Positions 1 through 5,539 of a DNA stretch of 7,067 bases are shown piece after piece. The stretch is from an uncultured Solobacterium sp. Its GTDB lineage: Bacteria > Bacillota_I > Bacilli_A > Erysipelotrichales > Erysipelotrichaceae. The notes under the pieces were generated by a model, which worked only from the letters and a program-made list of their open reading frames with translations, searched no databases and was not told where the DNA came from. The stretch is taken from NCBI GenBank assembly GCA_927911475.1, contig CAKMPP010000037.1, positions 1 through 7,067 of the forward strand, read 5' to 3'. Made by a program: the position numbers and the translations under genes. The stretch's first letter is position 1, and every line of letters starts with the position of its first letter.

Positions 1-1023
1 GGTACAATTCAAAATGAAGTGATTACACCAGATATAAACTTAGAGTATTTAAGAAAGTTTGGCTTCTTTAATGATGTAGATACTGATGGTTTACCAGAAG
101 CGAGTGGTACACTAAACTTTACCTATCCGTCGGATAAGCTATCCTTATCCTTTGGACAGGGTTCCACAGTAACAATGTTACAGCTAATGCAGGCATATAG
201 TGCTGTATTCTCTGATGGCACAATGGTAAAACCATATTTCGTTGATTCGATTCGTGATGGTTATGATAATTCGAAGTATATCTATAAAGCAAATAAGACA
301 GTTGTAGGCCATCCAATCACGAGTGATACCGCAAAACAACTACAGAGTATTCTCTATCGTGTTGTAAATGATGAAAAGGGTACTGGTCGTGGCTATCGTA
401 TTCCTGAATGTACTATCATGGGTAAGACAGGTACAACTGAACTTGCGGTAGGTGGTAGCTATCAATCTGGTAAGTATATTTATTCCTTTATGGGTGCTTT
501 ACCAGCAGATAATCCACAAATCTTGGTTTATTATGCATACCAAATTGATTCGAGTGTACCAGTGAATCAACAACCACAGGTAAACTTATTACGTCGTATT
601 GCGATGCAGTATGGATTTGCGGAACAAGTCGCAACACCACAAGAAACGACAGCAGAAACAGTATCTGTTTATGAGATGCCTTCATTGATCAACCATAGTC
701 TAAGTCATGTACAGAATGTGATGGATTCGTATGGTATAGATCTATATAACCTAGGTGATGGAAGCACAGTCATCCGTCAATATCCACAGGTTGGACAATC
801 TGTCACAACTGGACAAAAGGTATTCCTAGTAACCAATGCCAATACGATTTACATACCGAATATGCTAGGTTGGAGTAGGCAGGATGTTGCAGGATTCTGG
901 CAAGCGACGGGATTAGATGTTAACATCTCAGGTGATGAAACATCCGTTGTAACTTCACAAGATATTCCGGCTGGTTCATACATTGAAAAGGGAACCGCTA
1001 TCTCGATCCACTTTGGTGGGTAG
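1..1023 (+). CDS. Class B penicillin-binding protein with two PASTA domains (5' partial)
   Basis: This is the C-terminal part of a peptidoglycan transpeptidase, a membrane-anchored enzyme that cross-links stem peptides outside the cell. The frame is open to the window edge (G-T-I-Q-N-E before the GTG at 19), so that GTG is an internal valine and not a start. The visible part of the transpeptidase domain has the FGQG segment (151-162), followed by a TMLQLMQAYSAVFSDG helix, and the KTGT active-site box at 424-435. The catalytic SxxK and SxN motifs must lie upstream of the window. Two PASTA repeats follow, roughly 673-837 (starting EMPSLINHS) and 847-1020 (starting IYIPNMLGW), and the protein ends in HFGG. 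This architecture and the position just before mraY match PBP2x of streptococci and the PbpB/SpoVD group of bacilli, which are division or sporulation transpeptidases. Which of these it corresponds to cannot be decided from the fragment. Confidence 0.93.
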   Translation, partial: GTIQNEVITPDINLEYLRKFGFFNDVDTDGLPEASGTLNFTYPSDKLSLSFGQGSTVTMLQLMQAYSAVFSDGTMVKPYFVDSIRDGYDNSKYIYKANKTVVGHPITSDTAKQLQSILYRVVNDEKGTGRGYRIPECTIMGKTGTTELAVGGSYQSGKYIYSFMGALPADNPQILVYYAYQIDSSVPVNQQPQVNLLRRIAMQYGFAEQVATPQETTAETVSVYEMPSLINHSLSHVQNVMDSYGIDLYNLGDGSTVIRQYPQVGQSVTTGQKVFLVTNANTIYIPNMLGWSRQDVAGFWQATGLDVNISGDETSVVTSQDIPAGSYIEKGTAISIHFGG

Positions 1024-1025
1024 TC

Positions 1026-1030
1026 AGGAG
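1026..1030 (+). promoter_or_regulatory. Ribosome binding site of mraY
   Basis: AGGAG lies 5 bases before the ATG at 1036, in the 12-base gap after the PBP stop codon. It fixes the mraY start and indicates that the two genes are co-transcribed. Confidence 0.8.
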
Positions 1031-1035
1031 TAAAT

Positions 1036-2001
1036 ATGTCAATATTTCAAATGAGTTTATATTTTGTACTGAGTCTTAGTATTGTACTAGTGACGATGCC
1101 GTTTTTGATTCAGTACCTCAAGAAGCTAAGCTTTAAACAGACGGTAAGTGAATATGCACTGGAAGATGATAAGAAAAAGGCAGGAACGCCTATTATGGGT
1201 GGAATCTTGTTTATCATTGTACCAGTTGTCTTGACACTGATATTTGTTAAAGATGTATTCCATGACCTCGATACACTAATCGTGCTACTTGCGTTTATGG
1301 GTTATGGTCTAATTGGTTTTGTGGATGATTTCTTAATCGCAGTACTCAAAAACAATGAAGGTTTAAAACCTTTATATAAGTTTTTGATGCAGGTTCTTCT
1401 TGCGGTGATATTCTTCATGTTATATCGCTCTCACGCATCCTTAGAAATTACACTACCAATTACACGTATTGTACTACCACTCGGCATTGCATATTTCTTC
1501 TTAGTACTATTTATGTTTGCAGGTTCTAGTAACGCAGTGAATCTAACAGATGGTATGGACGGTCTATCTTCGGGTGTAAGTATTATTGCCTTGATTCCAT
1601 ATCTTGTTATTACTCTAAGACAAGAAAAGATTGGTTTAGCAATCTTTGTAATTTGTTTGATTGGTGCTTTGCTTGGTTATCTTTATTACAATAAAAAACC
1701 AGCACGTGTATTCATGGGTGATACTGGATCACTTGCTTTAGGTGGTGTATTAGCTGCCTTGGCGATGATTACTAAGACTGAATTGTTATTAATTTTAATT
1801 GCCGGAGTACCGGTGATTGAAACACTTTGCGTGATGATTCAGATTGGTTCTGTAAAGATTAGACATAAGAAAGTGTTCCCATATACACCAATTCATTATG
1901 CCTTCCGTATTAAGGGTATGCCTGAAGTAAGTATTGTACGTATGTTCTGGCTTGTAGAGGCAATCTTAGCTGGAATTGGACTCTTTATTGGAATTCGTTA
2001 A
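1036..2001 (+). CDS. mraY: Phospho-N-acetylmuramoyl-pentapeptide transferase (MraY)
   Basis: MraY transfers phospho-MurNAc-pentapeptide from UDP to undecaprenyl phosphate at the cytoplasmic membrane and so makes lipid I, the first membrane step of peptidoglycan synthesis. The 321-residue length is normal for the family, and the protein has many hydrophobic segments. Motifs seen in order are KKAGTPIMGG near residues 47-56, the Asp-Asp pair D97-D98 in GFVDDFL, NLTDGMDGL with D172 and D175, MGDTGS with D229 (the conserved catalytic-site aspartate), and a final loop KVFPYTPIHYAF. In most MraY proteins that loop reads PIHHHF; here the triplet is H287-Y288-A289, so only the first histidine remains. 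The ATG follows a good ribosome binding site, and the gene sits 12 bases after the PBP. It is the last gene of its unit, since a terminator begins at its stop codon. Confidence 0.97.
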   Translation: MSIFQMSLYFVLSLSIVLVTMPFLIQYLKKLSFKQTVSEYALEDDKKKAGTPIMGGILFIIVPVVLTLIFVKDVFHDLDTLIVLLAFMGYGLIGFVDDFLIAVLKNNEGLKPLYKFLMQVLLAVIFFMLYRSHASLEITLPITRIVLPLGIAYFFLVLFMFAGSSNAVNLTDGMDGLSSGVSIIALIPYLVITLRQEKIGLAIFVICLIGALLGYLYYNKKPARVFMGDTGSLALGGVLAALAMITKTELLLILIAGVPVIETLCVMIQIGSVKIRHKKVFPYTPIHYAFRIKGMPEVSIVRMFWLVEAILAGIGLFIGIR

Positions 2002-2028
2002 TCCTTGATGAAAATCTAGGATTTTTTT
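2000..2028 (+). terminator. Intrinsic terminator after mraY
   Basis: AATCCT (2000-2005) pairs with AGGATT (2018-2023), and inside a T-T mismatch GAT (2007-2009) pairs with ATC (2014-2016) around a GAAA tetraloop. The T run extends to 2028, with its first two bases (2022-2023) in the stem. The stem starts within the mraY stop codon. This is a textbook rho-independent terminator that closes the PBP-mraY unit. Confidence 0.85.
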
Positions 2029-2073
2029 GTAGTGGACGAGATAAAACAAGATATAATAGTAAAAAGTGTTATC

Positions 2074-2105
2074 CATTCAAACAGAATCTATTTATCATTT
2101 GAATG
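2074..2105. repeat. Perfect 8-bp inverted repeat CATTCAAA / TTTGAATG
   Basis: CATTCAAA at 2074-2081 and TTTGAATG at 2098-2105 are exact reverse complements separated by 16 bases. A further copy, ATTCAAATG, lies at 2168-2176 and is the exact reverse complement of 2096-2104. The right arm can therefore pair with either flanking copy. It could be an operator family for a dimeric regulator or a switchable RNA structure; neither is proven, and in AT-rich DNA chance is possible. Confidence 0.5.
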
Positions 2106-2194
2106 CTTAGGGAATTAGACAAACTATATACTTGAAAAAAGGGTATAGGATTTTGTTAAAATTTCCGATTCAAATGGTTATTGAAAGATGTTTT

Positions 2195-2203
2195 TGGTAT
2201 AAT
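2195..2203 (+). promoter_or_regulatory. Extended -10 promoter of the ComN-like gene and secDF
   Basis: TGGTATAAT is a consensus -10 hexamer (2198-2203) with the TGn extension. The -35 position at a 17-base spacer reads TGGTTA, only three matches to consensus, as is common for extended -10 promoters; a nearby TTGAAA is only 11 bases away and is not usable. Initiation near 2210 would leave a very short leader just upstream of the ribosome binding site. The ATTCAAAT copy at 2168-2175 touches the -35 region. Confidence 0.6.
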
Positions 2204-2215
2204 AACTAAGTTGTT

Positions 2216-2221
2216 AGGAGG
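2216..2221 (+). promoter_or_regulatory. Ribosome binding site of the ComN-like gene
   Basis: A consensus AGGAGG lies 5 bases before the ATG at 2227 and fixes that start. Confidence 0.8.
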
Positions 2222-2226
2222 AAGGC

Positions 2227-2514
2227 ATGTCACAAAGTACTTTTGATGTGAATCATCAACTGGTTGAACTTACGATGGTTCTCAAATTACAAAAATTACA
2301 AAAAGAAGATTTGCCTACTCTTACATATGTAAATCTTGAGGATTATCTGAATCATTTATGGCGTAATAAATCACCGCGAACACTTAATCAAGCTGTGGAT
2401 GTTGTGTGGAATGTGGCTGCAAATGATATTGTACGTTTCTTATCAACACAAGCTGTTATCGATGGTGCGAAGAAAAATCTTGAAGATTTTGCGGATGTCA
2501 TTGGAGGGAATTAA
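2227..2514 (+). CDS. ComN-like small post-transcriptional regulator
   Basis: This 95-residue soluble protein has no signal peptide or membrane segment. It resembles the ComN (YrzD) family, in which Bacillus ComN affects competence gene expression after transcription. The features that suggest this are the small size, the mostly helical, charged composition, and the core LEDYLNHLWRNKSPRTL followed by a helix ending NDIVRFLSTQAVIDG, which recalls the family's pattern of a Trp/Leu-rich helix, a K/R-rich turn and a second helix. The position directly upstream of secDF also fits the Bacillus neighbourhood. Only 3 bases separate its stop from the secDF ATG, so the two are in one transcript and probably translationally coupled. 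Its role in a non-competent host would be unknown. The family call is moderate confidence and needs a profile search; the reading frame itself is secure. Confidence 0.72.
   Translation: MSQSTFDVNHQLVELTMVLKLQKLQKEDLPTLTYVNLEDYLNHLWRNKSPRTLNQAVDVVWNVAANDIVRFLSTQAVIDGAKKNLEDFADVIGGN
2503..2507 (+). promoter_or_regulatory. Ribosome binding site of secDF inside the ComN-like gene
   Basis: GGAGG lies 10 bases before the ATG at 2518, within the last codons of the preceding gene. The overlap of signal and coding sequence links translation of the two genes. Confidence 0.7.
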
Positions 2515-2517
2515 CTT

Positions 2518-4827
2518 ATGACAAAGAATACTACAAAGAAAAGTAAGTTAGCTGTTTTTGCGTTAGTTGTTCTATTGTTAGGTACTTTAATTGGTACAAC
2601 AATACGTTCAATTATCTCTAGCTTAAATCTTGGCTTAGACTTACGTGGCGGTTTTGAAATCTTATATCAGGTAGAACCGTTAAATGAAGGTTCTACAGTT
2701 GATATGTCTGCTGTGATTAACAGTATTTCGAAACGTATCAACGTATTGGGTGTTAGTGAACCACAGATTACAGTGGAAGGTAATAACCGTGTTCGTGTAC
2801 AGATTGCGGGTGCGAAAGACCTTGAAACTGCACGTGAATTAATTGGTACAACGGCAAATCTAACATTCCGCGATGTAGATAACAATGAATTAGCTGATTC
2901 ATCTATCTTACAAGAAGGTGGTGCATCTCTTGCGTATAAAGATGGTGAACCTATCGTATCTTTAAAGATTGCGGATAAGGAAAAGTTTGCGGCAATGACA
3001 AAGGCAATTGCACAAAAGGGTAATGGCGCAAACATTATGGTCGTATGGCTAGATTGGCAGGATGGCGATACATACGCTGCGGAAGCTGCGAAGGCAAAGA
3101 ATGGTGAAGAGCCTAAGTATATCTCAGCTGCTTCTGTACATACTGAAATCAATGGTGACTGCGTTATCTCTGGAAACTTTACAGAGGATTCCGCAAGAAC
3201 ACTTGCTAACCTTATCAATTCTGGTTCTTTACCAGTTAAGTTGACTGAGCTTTCTAGTAATGTTGTCTCTGCTTCATATGGTGCAGATGCTTTACAGGTA
3301 ACAGCACTTGCAGGTGTTATTGGTGTTGCGGTTGTTATGGCTGTTATGATTCTTGTATATCGTTTACCAGGTTTAATTTCATCTATCATGCTTGCATTCT
3401 ATGTATGGGCTGTATTTGGAATCTACTCCTTAATGGGTGCAGTATTTACATTATCTGGTATCGGCGCTCTTGTATTAGGTGTTGGTATGACAGTCGATGC
3501 AAATATCATCAACTACGAACGTATCCGTCAGGAACTATATAAGGGTAGAAGTGTTCGTGCTGCAGTTGCAGAAGGTGGTAAGTTATCCTTTGGTGCAATC
3601 TTTGATGCACAGTTAACGACATTAATCGCAGCATTAATCATGTATATCTGGGGAACAGGTACAGTTAAGGGATTTGCGACTATGTTAATTATCACAGTTG
3701 TGATGACATTGGTTCTTAACGTAGGTTTCTCTAAGTGGTTATTAAATCTCATCGTTGACTCTGGTGTCTGCGATGGAAAGCCAGAATTATTTGCTGTTAA
3801 GAAGAGTCAAATGCCTGATGTATCTAAGGGTGAAAAACAATTCTACACAGGTACATTCAAGTTTGATTACATGGGTAAAGCGAAGTATGCAGTAGCTGCT
3901 GGTATTTCCATTATCGTATTATCTCTAGCGCTAAGTTTCTTTAACTTAGCTAAGGGAAATGGTTTCTTAAACTTAGGTATCGACTTTGCGTCAGGTACAA
4001 AGTTAACTGTTACTTCTGAACAAGTTGTAAATGTTTCTGATGTAGAAGCAGAAATGGAAACTTTAGGTTATAAGGGCTTTAGTTACCAGAGTGCTGGTGA
4101 ACATACTGTTTACGCCACAACGAAGGCTTCTTTAGATAAAGAACAGTTAACAACAATTAAGAAGGCATTTGAACAAAAGTATGGTGTTGAACCTGGTGAT
4201 AACATCGTTACTCCAGTGGTAGGATCTGAACTTGTAAGAAGTGCGATCATCTTAACAGTTGTAGCTTGGATTGCAATGCTAGCATATATCACATTCCGTT
4301 ATGAGTTTGACTATGCGTTTGGATGCTTAGTAGCACTTGTACATGACGTATTAATTGTTATTGCAGTGTTTGGTATCTTACGACTTGAAGTAAATATCGA
4401 ATTGATTTCTGTATTACTCACCATCATCGGTTACTCTATTAATAACTCTATTATTGTGTTTGACCGTGTACGTGAAGAAGTAAACTTACGTAATCGTATC
4501 GAACCTACAGAATATCGTTCTATCGCTAATGAAGCGATTGATGAAGCTATCAAGATGTCCTTGATGTCATCACTTACAACGATTATTCCAGTTATCTTCT
4601 TACTCATTATGGGTAGTAGTTCAATCTTTACATTCGTATTTGCGATGTTAATTGGATTAATCGCAGGTACAAGTTCATCTGTATTCGTTGCGGCTTATGT
4701 ATGGTGCTTACTACGTGAGAAGTCCAAACCAAAGCAAAAGTCACAAAACAAAAGAAAGATAAGAAAGTTAAGAAAGAACTTCTTGATGAATATACCATTT
4801 CTGGTATTAACGCTTAATGAACAATAA
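2518..4827 (+). CDS. secDF: Fused protein translocase subunit SecDF, frameshifted near its C terminus
   Basis: SecDF is the proton-driven accessory part of the Sec translocase that pulls exported proteins across the membrane. SecD and SecF are fused here, as in Bacillus. The SecD half has an N-terminal membrane helix (about residues 10-30), LNLGLDLRGG near 36-45, an extracellular domain, and five further helices including GMTVDANI with the proton-path D327. The SecF half starts about residue 445, with LGIDFASGT, then ALVHDV with D610, and VFDRVRE with R650. The helix before R650 reads SINNS where SIND is usual (N643). The read frame gives 769 residues but ends in a Lys-rich tail with an unnatural finish. 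Shifting frame in the lysine stretch from about 4735 gives KKELLDEYTISGINA and a stop at 4815-4817 (about 766 residues). One missing A in the run at 4736-4739 explains this. Confidence 0.96.
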   Translation: MTKNTTKKSKLAVFALVVLLLGTLIGTTIRSIISSLNLGLDLRGGFEILYQVEPLNEGSTVDMSAVINSISKRINVLGVSEPQITVEGNNRVRVQIAGAKDLETARELIGTTANLTFRDVDNNELADSSILQEGGASLAYKDGEPIVSLKIADKEKFAAMTKAIAQKGNGANIMVVWLDWQDGDTYAAEAAKAKNGEEPKYISAASVHTEINGDCVISGNFTEDSARTLANLINSGSLPVKLTELSSNVVSASYGADALQVTALAGVIGVAVVMAVMILVYRLPGLISSIMLAFYVWAVFGIYSLMGAVFTLSGIGALVLGVGMTVDANIINYERIRQELYKGRSVRAAVAEGGKLSFGAIFDAQLTTLIAALIMYIWGTGTVKGFATMLIITVVMTLVLNVGFSKWLLNLIVDSGVCDGKPELFAVKKSQMPDVSKGEKQFYTGTFKFDYMGKAKYAVAAGISIIVLSLALSFFNLAKGNGFLNLGIDFASGTKLTVTSEQVVNVSDVEAEMETLGYKGFSYQSAGEHTVYATTKASLDKEQLTTIKKAFEQKYGVEPGDNIVTPVVGSELVRSAIILTVVAWIAMLAYITFRYEFDYAFGCLVALVHDVLIVIAVFGILRLEVNIELISVLLTIIGYSINNSIIVFDRVREEVNLRNRIEPTEYRSIANEAIDEAIKMSLMSSLTTIIPVIFLLIMGSSSIFTFVFAMLIGLIAGTSSSVFVAAYVWCLLREKSKPKQKSQNKRKIRKLRKNFLMNIPFLVLTLNEQ
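4732..4770 (+). other. Probable -1 frameshift site at the 3' end of secDF
   Basis: Both the upstream frame and the alternative frame are lysine-rich and open here, so the exact break cannot be fixed. An extra A in the CAAAAG at 4735-4740 joins K-P-K-Q to K-V-T-K-Q-K-K-D and leads to the stop at 4815-4817, just before the terminator. Without it, the stop at 4825-4827 overlaps the first two bases of the hairpin stem. Confidence 0.7.
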
Positions 4828-4852
4828 GCAGCGGGCATACCGCTGCTTTCTT
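4826..4852 (+). terminator. Intrinsic terminator after secDF
   Basis: AAGCAGCGG (4826-4834) pairs perfectly with CCGCTGCTT (4840-4848) around a 5-base loop. It is followed by a short TCTTAATTTT tract. The stem is strong and GC-rich, but the T tract is interrupted, so partial read-through into the next gene is plausible. Confidence 0.8.
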
Positions 4853-4860
4853 AATTTTGA

Positions 4861-4865
4861 GGAGG
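4861..4865 (+). promoter_or_regulatory. Ribosome binding site of the HAD phosphatase gene
   Basis: GGAGG, within a longer GAGGAGGG, lies 4 bases before the ATG at 4870. It begins only 8 bases after the secDF terminator, leaving no room for a promoter between them. Confidence 0.75.
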
Positions 4866-4869
4866 GTGT

Positions 4870-5523
4870 ATGTTAGATGTAAAAGCTGTCCTATTTGATT
4901 GTGATGGTTTGATGTTTGAAACAGAACTCATCTCACAACAGATATGGAAGGATGAAGCCAATAAACTTGGATTTAGCTTACCTGAAGATTTCTTTATGAA
5001 TATTACTGGTTCGGGTGGAGAGGAACTAACTCGTTATCTTTCATCCATTCCGAAGGGGATACACTTATTTGAAGTGATGAAGAAAAAGAGATTTGATATT
5101 TCTTTTTGGTCATCGATTCAAAAAGACTGTTTGAATAAGAAGGGTTTAGTGACACTCTTTCATTGGCTTAAACAGAATGGCTATCTGATTGGTATCTGTT
5201 CCAGTAGTCATCGTACTTATGTGGAAGCGTTATTGTCGACGGTATCTACACCATTAGAGTATGATGCCATTGTTGGAGGAGACATGGTAACACACGCAAA
5301 ACCTGACCCTGAAATATTCTTGGTTGGTGCTAAAATATTAGGTGTAAAACCATCAGACTGTCTTGTCTTAGAAGATTCAAAACAGGGTATTACTGCCGCC
5401 AAAAGAGCAGGAATGCATTCTTGTTTTATCGAAGATACAATTAAACCAGATCATATCATGAAAGAGATGATTGAATATCAAGCAGAAAATTTAGAAGATG
5501 TCATTCAACTTCTAAATAAATAA
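4870..5523 (+). CDS. HAD superfamily hydrolase, beta-phosphoglucomutase/phosphatase-like (subfamily IA)
   Basis: This 217-residue cytoplasmic protein has all four HAD motifs. Motif I is LFDCDGL with nucleophile D10 and acid/base D12; motif II is GICSSS near 108-113; motif III is K144 in HAKPDPEIF; motif IV is LEDSKQGITAAKRAGM with E168-D169. A helical cap of about 75 residues sits between motifs I and II, as in the beta-phosphoglucomutase and phosphoglycolate phosphatase group. These enzymes hydrolyse or move phosphate on small sugar or nucleotide phosphates through an aspartyl-phosphate. The substrate cannot be told from the sequence. The gene follows the secDF terminator and is 16 bases upstream of the Mur ligase gene, so it is probably co-transcribed with that gene and recJ. 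A link to cell-wall precursors is possible from position only. Confidence 0.9.
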   Translation: MLDVKAVLFDCDGLMFETELISQQIWKDEANKLGFSLPEDFFMNITGSGGEELTRYLSSIPKGIHLFEVMKKKRFDISFWSSIQKDCLNKKGLVTLFHWLKQNGYLIGICSSSHRTYVEALLSTVSTPLEYDAIVGGDMVTHAKPDPEIFLVGAKILGVKPSDCLVLEDSKQGITAAKRAGMHSCFIEDTIKPDHIMKEMIEYQAENLEDVIQLLNK

Positions 5524-5525
5524 GT

Positions 5526-5532
5526 AAGGAGG
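5526..5532 (+). promoter_or_regulatory. Ribosome binding site of the Mur ligase gene
   Basis: AAGGAGG lies 7 bases before the ATG at 5540, just after the stop codon of the phosphatase gene, and sets the start of the ligase. Confidence 0.8.
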
Positions 5533-5539
5533 AAAGCGT

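Larger units (their letters stand above)
2029..2226 (+). promoter_or_regulatory. Non-coding leader region with candidate promoters and repeats
   Basis: This AT-rich gap of about 200 bases has no supportable gene on either strand. It holds a TATAAT at 2052-2057 with no good -35 element, three ATTCAAA-type elements, a TTGAAA (2132-2137) followed 19 bases later by TGTTAAAAT (2154-2162), and an extended -10 promoter close to the ComN-like gene. No riboswitch or T-box consensus was recognised. Confidence 0.55.

Noticed and set aside
19..21. A GTG at 19 as the start of the PBP gene
   Set aside because: The same frame is open to base 1 and the transpeptidase domain lacks its SxxK and SxN motifs, so the gene begins upstream of the window.
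2132..2162. A promoter made of TTGAAA (2132-2137) and TAAAAT (2157-2162)
   Set aside because: The 19-base spacer is long and the -10 is off consensus, so it is weaker than the extended -10 at 2195-2203; kept only as a remark on the leader.
2667..3389. A 240-codon open frame on the minus strand inside secDF
   Set aside because: It lies wholly antisense to well-conserved SecD sequence, its translation has no recognisable domain, and it is best explained as a shadow of the codon pattern.
4736..4739. Programmed ribosomal frameshifting in the secDF tail
   Set aside because: The A run is short and no stimulatory Shine-Dalgarno-like site or fitting slippery heptamer was seen. Both outcomes give nearly equal lengths, so a sequence error is simpler.
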